This document shows positions 54,303-62,968 of a DNA stretch of 64,000 bases, one piece after another. The notes below the pieces were generated by a model. The model saw nothing but the letters and a program-made list of their open reading frames with translations, made no database searches and was not told the origin of the DNA. Both the position numbers and the translations under genes were made by a program. The DNA is taken from positions 110,521-174,520 of the forward strand of contig NZ_JAVRHX010000006.1 in assembly GCF_031846345.1 (NCBI RefSeq). Reading direction: 5' to 3'. Numbering within the stretch: the first letter of the stretch is position 1; each line of letters opens with the position of its first letter. Source of the DNA: Glaciecola petra (GTDB taxonomy: Bacteria > Pseudomonadota > Gammaproteobacteria > Enterobacterales > Alteromonadaceae).

Positions 54303-55139
54303 TTGGCTTTAGGCCTAGTTTTGAGCGACTTGTCAAACAACATTAAAGACACAGTAGTGCTAATTGAAGACAACGGCAGTATTTATGCTAACGAGCATGC
54401 TAAAAAGCTTGCGGCTAAATTGTCACTACCTTTGCATACTATTCCTGCGAATAAGAAAAAGCAGCCTTTTGTCGGGGCACAATGGCAATTAGTTTATACC
54501 GAGCAGGGCTTGGCATTGCGTGTTGCGAGCGAGCCTACTTGGTCTGATATACGAGTCGATTTTGCATCCGACGCACTTGCTTATCGCAAAGCGAAGGGTG
54601 GTGGTCGTAACGAAGCATTAGCAAAAGCCATTGGGATAAAAGGCAAAGATAGCCTACAAGTACTTGATTGCACTGCGGGCATGGGAACAGATAGTTTTGT
54701 CATGGCGAGTGTAGGGGCAAACGTCACGATGCTTGAAAGAAGTCCAATTATCGCCGCACTTATTGAAGATGCCCTGAATCGAGCAGCGCTCGAAAAGCTC
54801 AATGTTTGTCAAAACATGCAATTTATTCAAGCCAATGCTATCGACTTTTTAAAGAGCGCAAATACAGACTTTGATGTGATTTACTTAGACCCGATGTTCC
54901 CACACAAAAAAAAGTCGGCTTTAGTGAAAAAAGAAATGCGTGCGTTTCAACTTTTGCTGGGGCCTGACCAAGATAGTAGCGCATTGTTTGAGGCTGCAAT
55001 AAGCGCTTCTCCTAGTCGAATAGTGATTAAAAGACCGAGCACAGCGCCGGCTTTGAGGAGTGAACAAAATATAGCACCCAACATGGCGATTCATTCAAAA
55101 AAACATAGGTATGATGTGTATCTTTTCTCAAAGAAGTAA
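54303..55139 (+). CDS. rsmJ: 16S rRNA m2G1516 methyltransferase RsmJ
   Basis: 278 residues. It methylates N2 of G1516 in 16S rRNA. Motif I DCTAGMGTDSFVMASVGA, the acidic ER after it, and the catalytic YLDPMFPHKKKSALVKKEMR block are as in E. coli RsmJ, as is the upstream GGGRNEALAKAIGIKG. No ATG lies in the expected place; the start is probably TTG 54303, although the in-frame TTGs downstream (54321, 54330) are possible. Confidence 0.92.
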   Translation: MALGLVLSDLSNNIKDTVVLIEDNGSIYANEHAKKLAAKLSLPLHTIPANKKKQPFVGAQWQLVYTEQGLALRVASEPTWSDIRVDFASDALAYRKAKGGGRNEALAKAIGIKGKDSLQVLDCTAGMGTDSFVMASVGANVTMLERSPIIAALIEDALNRAALEKLNVCQNMQFIQANAIDFLKSANTDFDVIYLDPMFPHKKKSALVKKEMRAFQLLLGPDQDSSALFEAAISASPSRIVIKRPSTAPALRSEQNIAPNMAIHSKKHRYDVYLFSKK

Positions 55140-55258
55140 TAGAAGGTAGCTGTATATTACTTGGTTAAAACAACAGTAAAGTTTTCATTCGTTCGCTTAT
55201 ATATGATGACAGATAGCCGATAACTTTGCATGTCTTATAAAAAAATACAGGTGCTAGA

Positions 55259-55756
55259 GTGACTCGTGGTTTTACTTTGATTGAGTTAATCATTGTTATT
55301 GTAATTCTTGGCATCTTGGCTGTTACTGCCGCTCCACGCTTTATTGATGTGAGCACTGACGCAAAAATTGCTAATTTAGACAAGTTTAAAAGTGCGATGC
55401 AAGAGGGTGCCAGAATTTTTCAAATGAAATCAATAATACGAGGCGGCGGTGTTATCACTACTCCCTATGGTTTATACGACAGCGCGGGAGATGAGAAAAC
55501 CCCAGAACCAAAAAGTGAAGCGACCAATCCTAACTTATATTTTGTTGAGACCTTTGTCGAACTTTCGTCCATGGATACAGAAACAAAAACAAACACTAAC
55601 CGGTTCGCTACTCACGGTCGAGTGAACGTATATGAAGACAATATAGTGTCAAGAATTGGTTATGGTGATGGTAATTTAACGGCAGGTAATTGTTATGCCG
55701 AGTATAGGCGTGAAGTGGGTGTTACTGAATTTATAGTAGTTAGTACAGGCTGTTAG
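55259..55756 (+). CDS. Type IV pilin-like protein, lone gene
   Basis: 165 residues from GTG 55259. A very short leader MTRG precedes the prepilin cleavage site G|FTLIE with Glu5, then the hydrophobic helix LIIVIVILGILAVTAAPRF typical of MshA/PilA-type pilins. Two cysteines near the end (NCYAEYRR... and final GC) could form the D-region disulfide. No prepilin peptidase or secretion ATPase gene is nearby. It may be a minor pilin or a MSHA-type subunit used by a system encoded elsewhere. Confidence 0.85.
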   Translation: MTRGFTLIELIIVIVILGILAVTAAPRFIDVSTDAKIANLDKFKSAMQEGARIFQMKSIIRGGGVITTPYGLYDSAGDEKTPEPKSEATNPNLYFVETFVELSSMDTETKTNTNRFATHGRVNVYEDNIVSRIGYGDGNLTAGNCYAEYRREVGVTEFIVVSTGC

Positions 55757-55858
55757 CATAAAATATAATTATTGCACCAAATTAACCTTCTCATACGTAT
55801 ACAAACCGTTAATCACAAAATAATCCCACAAACTTGAATAATACTAGGAGACACAATA

Positions 55859-56329
55859 ATGGAAGTTGGTTCAAAATTACCCGAAGCCACGTTCAGCTTG
55901 CTAACCAACGATGGTATGAGCAATCCTACTACCGCAGATTTATTTGATAATAAGAAAGTTGTCTTATTCGCGGTACCAGGTGCCTTTACACCAACTTGTT
56001 CAGCTGCACATTTGCCGGGTTACATTACACTGGCCGACAAGTTAAAAGAAAGAGGTGTCGACAGCATTATTTGTTTGTCGGTTAACGACGCCTTTGTAAT
56101 GAAATCTTGGGGCGATACGCAAAATGCTGAACATATCACCATGTTGGCTGATGGAGACGCTAGCTTTACCAAAGCCGCTGGTTTAGAAATGAACACTGAA
56201 GGTTTTGGTGGTGTTCGCAGTCGAAGATACAGCATGTGCGTTGAAAATGGCGTAGTGACGGTGTTGCATGCTGAGGAAGGTGGCGGTTTTGAGGTGTCTG
56301 ACGCAGAAACAATGTTAAATTCACTTTAA
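55859..56329 (+). CDS. Peroxiredoxin, Prx5 family
   Basis: 156 residues. The peroxidatic Cys47 lies in PGAFTPTCSAAHLPGY, the Prx5/AHP1 signature. It reduces H2O2 and organic peroxides, using glutathione or thioredoxin in relatives. It is cytoplasmic. TAGGAGAC precedes the ATG. A strong terminator follows. Confidence 0.93.
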   Translation: MEVGSKLPEATFSLLTNDGMSNPTTADLFDNKKVVLFAVPGAFTPTCSAAHLPGYITLADKLKERGVDSIICLSVNDAFVMKSWGDTQNAEHITMLADGDASFTKAAGLEMNTEGFGGVRSRRYSMCVENGVVTVLHAEEGGGFEVSDAETMLNSL

Positions 56330-56345
56330 GACTTAAGGATTCGAT

Positions 56346-56382
56346 AAAGTGCAGTATTGTGTATGCTATCTGCACTTTTTTT
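56346..56382 (+). terminator. Intrinsic terminator after the Prx5 gene
   Basis: Arms AAAGTGCAG (56346-56354) and CTGCACTTT (56370-56378) run into a T tract. Confidence 0.88.
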
Positions 56383-56455
56383 GTGTGTAGGTGAGTGAGT
56401 AATTTAACGAGAACTGCAACAGAGAATTCAACGAATCATCCAACAAATATTGAAC

Positions 56456-57310
56456 ATGATTAAAAAAACACTTCTGACACACGATAAAACCCCTATCAGT
56501 ATTCGTGAATACAAAATCGAAGAGCCTAAAGCATCGATTATTTTAGCTGGTGCGACTGGGGTGCCAATGCACTTTTACCGCCACTTCTCTATAGCTGCTA
56601 ATGAGCAAGGTTTCAATTGCTACTGCCTTGATTACCGAGGCATTGGCGAATCTGCACCAAAGACTCTAAAAGGCTTTGAAGTCGATTATTTGGATTGGGC
56701 GAAACAAGACTTAGCCGCGCTGGTTGAATATGTTAGCAATGAAGTTTCGGGGCAAAAAACACATGATATTTTTTATGTGGGCCATTCTTATGGCGGGCAT
56801 GCATTGGGCTTGCTGCCTAATACTGAAAAAATAAAAGCAGCTTATTTTTTAGGAACAGGTGCTGGCTGGAGCGGCTATATGCCGTTTGTTGAGCGCTTAA
56901 AAGTGGAAATTTTATGGAAAGTGCTCGCACCTATTTTGGTGGGCACAGTGGGATATATGGCTTGGAGTAAGTTAGGTATGGGCGCTGACTTACCTAAGGG
57001 TGTTTATCAGCAGTGGAAGTGTTGGTGTCAGTACCCGCGATATTTTTTTGATGATCCGCAATGCAGTGATTTAGAAGCTCTATTTAGCCTATACAAAGGG
57101 CCTATTGTTGCTGCCAACGCTCTGGATGACCTTTGGGCTCAACCCTCGTCAAGACAAGCTTTTATGAGCGCTTATCAAAACGCTAATGTGACATCGGTTG
57201 ATCTTTCGCCTAATGAATATGGTTTAAAGGACATTGGGCATATTGGTTACTTTAGCCCTAAAGCAGAATCACTTTGGCCTACCATTTTCACATTTTTTGA
57301 TGCACACTAA
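56456..57310 (+). CDS. Alpha/beta hydrolase (serine aminopeptidase S33-like)
   Basis: 284 residues without a signal peptide. The nucleophile elbow GHSYGGH has Ser111; DYRGIGES and a C-terminal His near GHIGYF fit the catalytic triad. The cap region carries a hydrophobic segment (WKVLAPILVGTVGYMAW). Related proteins act as lipases or esterases. ATG 56456 is preferred to TTG 56450. The next gene, a methyltransferase, starts 34 bp later, so the two may form an operon. Confidence 0.82.
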   Translation: MIKKTLLTHDKTPISIREYKIEEPKASIILAGATGVPMHFYRHFSIAANEQGFNCYCLDYRGIGESAPKTLKGFEVDYLDWAKQDLAALVEYVSNEVSGQKTHDIFYVGHSYGGHALGLLPNTEKIKAAYFLGTGAGWSGYMPFVERLKVEILWKVLAPILVGTVGYMAWSKLGMGADLPKGVYQQWKCWCQYPRYFFDDPQCSDLEALFSLYKGPIVAANALDDLWAQPSSRQAFMSAYQNANVTSVDLSPNEYGLKDIGHIGYFSPKAESLWPTIFTFFDAH

Positions 57311-57344
57311 AAATAACTAATAATGCTTTTTTAGAAAGGCAAAT

Positions 57345-57806
57345 ATGAATGCATTAGAATTAAAAATTCCGCCGGTGTTTGTCGTATTTATTGCAGCTAT
57401 TGGTATATACCTTACTCGTTCTATCGTGCCTGTAAATGTGCTATCTGTTGAGCATAGCAAAGTCATTTTTTACGGGGTTTTTGCGCTAGCGATGGCCATT
57501 GGGATAACGGGAGCACTTACCTTTAAATTAGCTAAAACAACGGTCAATCCGGTCGAAATTGACAAAGCCTCGTCACTAGTAACGCATGGTATTTTCAAAT
57601 ACTCTCGTAACCCAATGTATCTTGCTATGTTGTTCGTTTTAATTGGCATATCAATAAGAATGCAAAATGTGTTTTCACCCATATTTATAGTGATGTTCAT
57701 TGCTTATATGAACCGATTTCAAATAGTCCCTGAGGAACGCATGTTGAGTACTTTATTCGGACAGGCGTATGCCTCTTATTTGAAGCAAGTGAGAAGGTGG
57801 ATTTAG
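57345..57806 (+). CDS. Isoprenylcysteine carboxylmethyltransferase-like membrane methyltransferase
   Basis: 153 residues with about four membrane helices. The SAM-binding motif of this family is seen in THGIFKYSRNPMYLAML and the end VPEERMLSTLFGQAYASYLKQVRRW. Bacterial members methylate small hydrophobic acceptors or lipids; substrates are mostly unknown. AGAAAGGC precedes the start. The stop overlaps the next, convergent gene by four bases. Confidence 0.83.
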   Translation: MNALELKIPPVFVVFIAAIGIYLTRSIVPVNVLSVEHSKVIFYGVFALAMAIGITGALTFKLAKTTVNPVEIDKASSLVTHGIFKYSRNPMYLAMLFVLIGISIRMQNVFSPIFIVMFIAYMNRFQIVPEERMLSTLFGQAYASYLKQVRRWI

Positions 57807-58957
57807 TCATTTATCAGGAATGAACAACCTTGAAAAGTACCGGCGGCTTTTCTATTGAGTATTTCTTTATTAATTGTTTGCAAGGTGCCAATTTCGCCTT
57901 GTGATTCAAACAGTTCAAAATACATTTGGATGAAGTATTCATCTTTAAACATAACCCATCGATCTTTGACCAAAGGATTTAATAAGGGTGCATACAAGTC
58001 TTCTCGCCGTTTTTCTGCGAATAAGGTTAATTCATTGTTTCCCTCAGCTGAATGCACTAAACCTTGTATCGCAAGGCCCATTATTTTATCAAACACCGTA
58101 AGTGAAGTATTTTCCCAGAGCTGTCCTATATCCAAACAAGCTTGAGCGATTTGTAAATTGCTTAAATTGTCACCACGACACCATCGACTGATAGGATCGT
58201 GATAAAGTAGTACCTTATTGCCATGCCACGATGCTGTGCTAAAACTAGAGACATAATTACCTATATTAGCCGCCTCAATAGTTTTATAGTAGGTATTCAT
58301 AGCCATAAAATAGGACGAGCTTGTGTACTTGCTTTCTAGCGCTAGTTCCACTGCTGCAATCACTTTTTCGTCTTGTTCGGTTTTCGCATAATAATTAGCA
58401 GCATATGACCAAGCTTGGCTGTCATTTTTATGTAAACTGCTTAGTTTGTCGATTAGCTGGTTAGTACATACTGGGTTTGTATCTTGATTAGTGCATGCAC
58501 GCATGATTTCTAGTGCGACTAAGGGTATTTCTAATTCATTTAAGGCAATTAAATCGTCGAGATATTCTGGTGTTTTTGTTTTGTAACCATACTCAACTTC
58601 TTGTTCACGACTTTTGAAAAGTACATAAGCAGCTCTCTTTTCAGGCTCTGCCGAGTCTTTTAATGAAAGTATAAAAGCCTCCTGCTGTGCAGAAATCTTG
58701 GCACTTTCCTCGCTAGATTGCACATACTCACAATTGGCTTTAGCTACGGCGTATTCAATCAAGTTTTCACCAGCCGCTACTAGAGAATTAGTAATAGATA
58801 ATTGCTTAGTATGAACGCTAACAAGCGCTGTGTTTTGTGATGTATTAGCTTCCGCGGTAGGTGCAAGCTGAAGAATAGGGGAATATTGAGACAGCAAAAA
58901 GTAATCTGCCCAAAAAAGGCTTATTAATATTATGGGTACAACAATTTTTGCTTTCAT
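57803..58957 (-). CDS. Exported helical repeat-like protein, unknown
   Basis: 384 residues. An N-terminal membrane anchor or signal (about 5-26) is followed by mostly alpha-helical sequence with TPR/Sel1-like spacing (AWSYAANYYAKTEQDEKVIAA, cut here). Several Cys are present. I do not recognise the family. It overlaps the methyltransferase gene by four bases in convergent orientation. Confidence 0.65.
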   Translation of the reverse strand: MKAKIVVPIILISLFWADYFLLSQYSPILQLAPTAEANTSQNTALVSVHTKQLSITNSLVAAGENLIEYAVAKANCEYVQSSEESAKISAQQEAFILSLKDSAEPEKRAAYVLFKSREQEVEYGYKTKTPEYLDDLIALNELEIPLVALEIMRACTNQDTNPVCTNQLIDKLSSLHKNDSQAWSYAANYYAKTEQDEKVIAAVELALESKYTSSSYFMAMNTYYKTIEAANIGNYVSSFSTASWHGNKVLLYHDPISRWCRGDNLSNLQIAQACLDIGQLWENTSLTVFDKIMGLAIQGLVHSAEGNNELTLFAEKRREDLYAPLLNPLVKDRWVMFKDEYFIQMYFELFESQGEIGTLQTINKEILNRKAAGTFQGCSFLIND

Positions 58958-59351
58958 TGCAATATACTTTATATCCTAGCTATTAATAAAATTTTCTTCT
59001 TAAATGAGTATCGGCTTACAAACCATTTTGTAAATTAATTTAGCAACTGAAAACATAAATTTTGTTCAAGCACCTTTGTTTTGGCTCTCAAAACGGTAAT
59101 CTTATATCTGTAAAACAACTCATTATTGATAGGTTTTGCAAGGTGAGGTTAGATTCTTGGCTATTGAAAAATGTAACGCCTTTTAGCAAAAGACGGGTAT
59201 TGTCATATCCGATTATTAAGAAAAATAGTCAGATGTAATAATCTTAGATGTATGGTGTAACTATGTGTTAATGCACTTCAAAAAAGTCTTTTCCTAAAAT
59301 TTTATTGGCAACTAATTCATACTAAGAAGCGGTAAATGTTAAGTAAAAAAA
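58958..59351. other. Intergenic stretch, no recognised feature
   Basis: 394 AT-rich bases upstream of the exported helical protein gene, after the end of the small membrane protein gene. No conserved motif, hairpin or ORF with support was seen. The promoter of the gene at 57803-58957 must be here. Confidence 0.3.
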
Positions 59352-59900
59352 TTAAGGCAACTGCTTAGTTTCAGCCAATGGCTCCATTAACTCTAAAAAA
59401 ATAGCCCGTTTACCCGGTTCAGTGCTTTCTACTATATTTGTAATGAGCATATTTAGTTCAGGTGCAAAGCCCATCGCATTATTTGTTTTCAGTAAATTTT
59501 TCCAATAAATTTGAAAGTTTGGTTGATGAGCAATTACGTTTATTGTTGATTGCATAGATAGCCACGAGCGTTCGTCTAATGCACCATTTTTAAACTGTAT
59601 CCAGTTATTTTCTCGTTGCCGTAAAAACATTGTGTATTGCGAGGCTAACATTGTTTTTTCGGCATCGGTCAAATTTGCTTTATATTGCACATTGGTAATA
59701 TAAGGGTTATCCATAATATCCCGCAAAAATGCCATGTCGGTACCCAGCATTTGTTGTCGAGTACTGGCCTTAGTTGCTTCCAGATTTTGTTGCATTTGCT
59801 CGGAGTTTTGACCGGTTTGTATTGCCAAATAAACCAAAGTAATTAATATGGCAACAGAGCTAACGATTTCGCTCCACGCAGACAGTTTTTCGAGCTTCAT
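59352..59900 (-). CDS. Small single-helix membrane protein, unknown
   Basis: 182 residues. A membrane helix (about 10-27, IVSSVAILITLVYLAIQ) is followed by a helical domain with recurrent FWxQF-like aromatic residues (NNWIQFKNGALDERSW). Similar short proteins are common in marine gammaproteobacteria but uncharacterised. It is divergent from the lipoprotein serine hydrolase. Confidence 0.65.
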   Translation of the reverse strand: MKLEKLSAWSEIVSSVAILITLVYLAIQTGQNSEQMQQNLEATKASTRQQMLGTDMAFLRDIMDNPYITNVQYKANLTDAEKTMLASQYTMFLRQRENNWIQFKNGALDERSWLSMQSTINVIAHQPNFQIYWKNLLKTNNAMGFAPELNMLITNIVESTEPGKRAIFLELMEPLAETKQLP

Positions 59901-60250
59901 GATGCAATCCTTTTGAGGTTATGACTTACTTAAAGCATATATTGCTAAAGTAATAAACGCTAACAATGATGCTGAAAAAGCGAAGAAAATTTAAGGGTAG
60001 AAATATTCATTAGTAAATTAGGTCTCAACAAGCCTATGGTTTTGCACTCTTCGAGTATTGATAAGTAGAGTGAGGGAATCAAAACCTTGTGATTTGTCAT
60101 ACTGTAAATCTCCACAAGATGATGTTTTCCCCAAAATTATGCAAACAAATAGATAACACTAAACATTGGCAGAATTGTAGGAAAACAATTAAGGTAGATG
60201 AAACCATAGCTAATTGGCAATGGATTGAGTAATACAAAAAGGATTACGGC
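59901..60250. promoter_or_regulatory. Divergent intergenic region
   Basis: 350 bp containing the promoters of the small membrane protein and the lipoprotein serine hydrolase. Only AAAAGGATTACGGC, the ribosome site before ATG 60251, stands out. Confidence 0.3.
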
Positions 60251-61705
60251 ATGAAAATGATAGTGACAACACTTATTGGATTAACGCTACTTTTTGCTTG
60301 CACTGATAAGCCTTCTACGCAAAATATATCTGAGACTGAAGCTGAAAGTGGCATTCAAGACAGTATTATACGCATTGAAAATGGCCTTAGTACCGCATTG
60401 CAAATAGTGGGTAAAGAAGTCGAAAAGCATAGTATTGAATCACGCCTTGAACACTATCAAATACCCGGTGTGAGTATAGCCTTAGCACATAATGGTGAAG
60501 TGTTGTGGAGTAGGGCATATGGCCTTGCCGATATAACTGAGTCACGCAAAATGAGCGCTGAAACAATGTTGTTAGCAGGCTCCATCAGTAAGCCTGTAGC
60601 CGCTCTTAGGGCTTTGCAGCTGCACGATCAAGGTAAGTTTCTGCTAGATGAAAACGTCAATAACTATTTGACTTCGTGGCAGGTGCCTGACAACGAATTT
60701 ACTCAAACTGAAAAAGTCACTTTACGGCGCCTATTAAATCATTCCGCGGGCCTAACAGTTTGGGGTTTCCCCGGTTATGATAAAGGCGATGATATACCGA
60801 CTACTGTTGACGTGCTTGACGGAAAAGGCAATACAGATGCAGTAAGGGTTTATAAAACACCCGGGGAAGGCTGGCAATATTCAGGTGGCGGATACACAGT
60901 TATGCAGCTCGCAATTGCAGATATTGAAAAGGCGCCATTTGCTGAGATTTTGCAAAGTCATGTTTTAGACCCTTTAAATATGAACAAAAGCACATTCGAA
61001 AACCCACTGCCTGAGCAATACCATTCATTGGCTGCAACAGGATATCGCAGAAATTTAGATGAGGTAGAGGGTAAGTGGCCTATTTATCCTGAAATGGCTG
61101 CAGCGGGGTTATGGACAACACCAACTCAGTTGCTTCAATACGGAATAGAAGTTCAGCGTATTGTAAACACTAAACAAGATGGCATCATTACACATAAAAC
61201 GGCACTAGAAATGCTCACTCCCGGTGACAATAATCATGGTTTAGGCCCAGTGGTTCGAGAACATGCATTTAGCCATGGCGGAGCAGACGAAGGTTTTAGA
61301 GCGCAATTTATTGCATGGACAGATTCGCCATACACTGCGGTGGTTATGGTCAACTCCGATAACAACGCTATTATCGGTGAGGTGCTTCGATCAATAGCGA
61401 CCGAGTATGAACTACCGGGCTATGAATACAGAATGAGAACAATTGTTGAACAGCCGGTTGAGCAATTACAGAAATTTATTGGGACATACGATTCGGGCGA
61501 AGACGGATTATATGAAGTAACTCTTATAGACGGCAAACTTAGTATTCATGTGCCTAACTATGGCTATACCACGTTTTTAACACCTCAAGGTCCAACGATG
61601 TTTTTTGAAGAAAACAACGGTATCGAGCTTGAATTTGTGATTGAAGACGAGCAATTGACTACTATATTGTGGCGAGGCCAAACAGCTCCACGAGTTGTGG
61701 AGTAG
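60251..61705 (+). CDS. Lipoprotein serine hydrolase, class C beta-lactamase fold
   Basis: 484 residues. The signal ends in LLFAC, a plausible lipobox. The SxxK motif is Ser111-Ile-Ser-Lys114; the second motif is Tyr210-Ser-Gly212 in place of YxN, and the third is SHGG. A C-terminal beta domain (about 395-484) is present, as in the gene at 45260, with which it shares the overall layout but little direct sequence. These are often peptidases or esterases. It is the last gene before the cassette array and has no attC at its end. Confidence 0.82.
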   Translation: MKMIVTTLIGLTLLFACTDKPSTQNISETEAESGIQDSIIRIENGLSTALQIVGKEVEKHSIESRLEHYQIPGVSIALAHNGEVLWSRAYGLADITESRKMSAETMLLAGSISKPVAALRALQLHDQGKFLLDENVNNYLTSWQVPDNEFTQTEKVTLRRLLNHSAGLTVWGFPGYDKGDDIPTTVDVLDGKGNTDAVRVYKTPGEGWQYSGGGYTVMQLAIADIEKAPFAEILQSHVLDPLNMNKSTFENPLPEQYHSLAATGYRRNLDEVEGKWPIYPEMAAAGLWTTPTQLLQYGIEVQRIVNTKQDGIITHKTALEMLTPGDNNHGLGPVVREHAFSHGGADEGFRAQFIAWTDSPYTAVVMVNSDNNAIIGEVLRSIATEYELPGYEYRMRTIVEQPVEQLQKFIGTYDSGEDGLYEVTLIDGKLSIHVPNYGYTTFLTPQGPTMFFEENNGIELEFVIEDEQLTTILWRGQTAPRVVE

Positions 61706-61981
61706 ACAAACAATATACCGTTCAGCTCTCCTTATTTACGGTTTTACGGTCTTAATTTAGTTGTGAGTAATCAACAGACAATTGAAATGAATAATGTAAC
61801 GGCTGAGCTTATTGCTTCCAAAATTTGGTAAGTGTAAATAGAGTTCACTCAAAGTGACTAAAAGTTTTAATCAAAGAGCGCTAAAAATGAATTTGTCTGA
61901 TGCAAAAAAGTTTGATAATTTTGAGCAGAAAACAGGTTATAGTTAGAATTATTTGACTGCCAAGTCACATTCCAAAAGCAG

Positions 61982-62037
61982 ACATTCGCTAGGTGAGACG
62001 GAACAGAATTGAAAAACTGCTTCACCTATTCGAATGT
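61982..62037. repeat. Imperfect hairpin
   Basis: ACATTCG and AGGTGA pair with TCACCT and CGAATGT across a small asymmetric bulge, enclosing 25 nt. It does not have the GTT/AAC ends of an attC site. Confidence 0.5.
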
Positions 62038-62180
62038 AATATAAATTGAATTCCAGCCCCCCACTTTAACGAAATTAAGCGGTCGTTAGTCTGCAGCACT
62101 GTCATAGTAATCTATATTTTTTACAGCTCAAAAATCAACGTAGCTCAGATAGAGCCTAGGCTCAGCGCCGTTTTGCATGC

Positions 62181-62210
62181 TGTAGTTACTATGCGCGCAT
62201 AGTAACTACA
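62181..62210. repeat. Perfect 30-bp palindrome
   Basis: The half-site TGTAGTTACTATGCG is followed directly by its exact reverse complement, with no loop. It would form a cruciform or bind a dimer. Confidence 0.85.
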
Positions 62211-62276
62211 CTTATTTAACTTTAATATTACTCAAGGTTATTGTTTTTAGTATGCTTCTTTTGAAATGACTGGCGC

Positions 62277-62300
62277 GTTTACAATGCATGCATCGTAAAC
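62277..62300. repeat. 24-bp palindrome with one mismatched pair
   Basis: GTTTACAATGCA followed by TGCATCGTAAAC; only one of twelve pairs fails. Its centre is 93 bp from that of the 30-bp palindrome. Confidence 0.75.
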
Positions 62301-62442
62301 ACATAAAAAATTGTAGAAATTATCGTCGAAAAAATAGTAAGCTATTGAAATTAAATAAGTATGAGGACTGTGTAAAGTGAATTTATCTTGTAATAACTAT
62401 GCGGTCTGCATAATAAGCTGTTATGCATAAAAGGAGAGCATC

Positions 62443-62859
62443 ATATATTTTGCCATTAAAACAGCACATATTTTATTCATCATAAGTTGGATGGCGTGTG
62501 TCTTTGTATTGCCGAGAGTGATTTTACATTACCAACTTGCGCAGCGATCAGCCAAGGATACTGATTTAGTCAAATTATTATCTATTAAGCTATTTCGCTT
62601 TGGCTTACTAATGTTTCTTTTGGCGTTATCATCTGGGATGTGGCTTTGGCTGGGTTTAGGCGTTGGTGGTAAATGGTTGCTCGTTAAGCTTATTTTAGTT
62701 TTCTTACTACTATGCTACTTTCTTGTCTCGGGGTGGTTGCTTATTTGCACCATCAGGCAAAAAAATAACCTAAGTAGTTTAGCTTTACGCATATTCAATG
62801 AGACATCATTGTTGTTTGTAATACCAATAATTTACTTGGCAGTATCAAAAAATGCATAA
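62443..62859 (+). CDS. HemJ/CopD-like small membrane protein, cassette gene with unusual start
   Basis: About 138 residues and four helices. KTAHILFIISWMACVFVLPR resembles the first helix of HemJ-type (UPF0093) proteins with its conserved His, shown here only as a 20-residue extract. No ATG, GTG or TTG lies before that helix in frame: AAGGAG (62431-62436) is followed by ATC (62440) and ATA (62443). ATG 62491 would lose the conserved His. So either a rare start codon is used or the ATG has been mutated. HemJ oxidises protoporphyrinogen, but short cassette versions may do something else. The stop lies inside the attC site. Confidence 0.6.
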   Translation: MYFAIKTAHILFIISWMACVFVLPRVILHYQLAQRSAKDTDLVKLLSIKLFRFGLLMFLLALSSGMWLWLGLGVGGKWLLVKLILVFLLLCYFLVSGWLLICTIRQKNNLSSLALRIFNETSLLFVIPIIYLAVSKNA

Positions 62860-62964
62860 CAAAAAGCTCAACCTGACCTACACTGCGTCGCTTTTTTTGT
62901 GGCTATCGCTACGCGGCCACAAAACAATCAACTCCGTTTCGGCAGGTTAGCTTGGCGTTAAGGC
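62853..62964 (+). repeat. attC site 1 (about 110 bp)
   Basis: The inverse core GCATAACAA begins at the gene's stop codon. AGCTCAACCTG pairs with CAGGTTAGCT and, further in, TTTTGTGGC with GCCACAAAA. The right core is GCGTTAAGGC. The folded form is the single-stranded hairpin that integron integrases cut. Size and layout resemble long Vibrio-type sites. Confidence 0.82.
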
Positions 62965-62968
62965 CCTT

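Larger units (their letters stand above)
61706..62442. other. Palindrome-rich noncoding region before the integron cassettes
   Basis: 737 bp with no supported gene. It holds an imperfect hairpin at 61982-62037, a 12-bp palindrome at 62152-62163, a perfect 30-bp palindrome at 62181-62210 and a near-perfect 24-bp palindrome at 62277-62300. A GTTATGC core at 62420-62426 may mark the edge of the first clear cassette. It could be a noncoding cassette, an attI-like region or control DNA. Confidence 0.45.

Noticed and set aside
62065..62090. TTTAACG...CGTTAGT as an attC or attI core pair
   Set aside because: The complementary ends are only 26 bp apart, too short for attC, and the middle does not fold.
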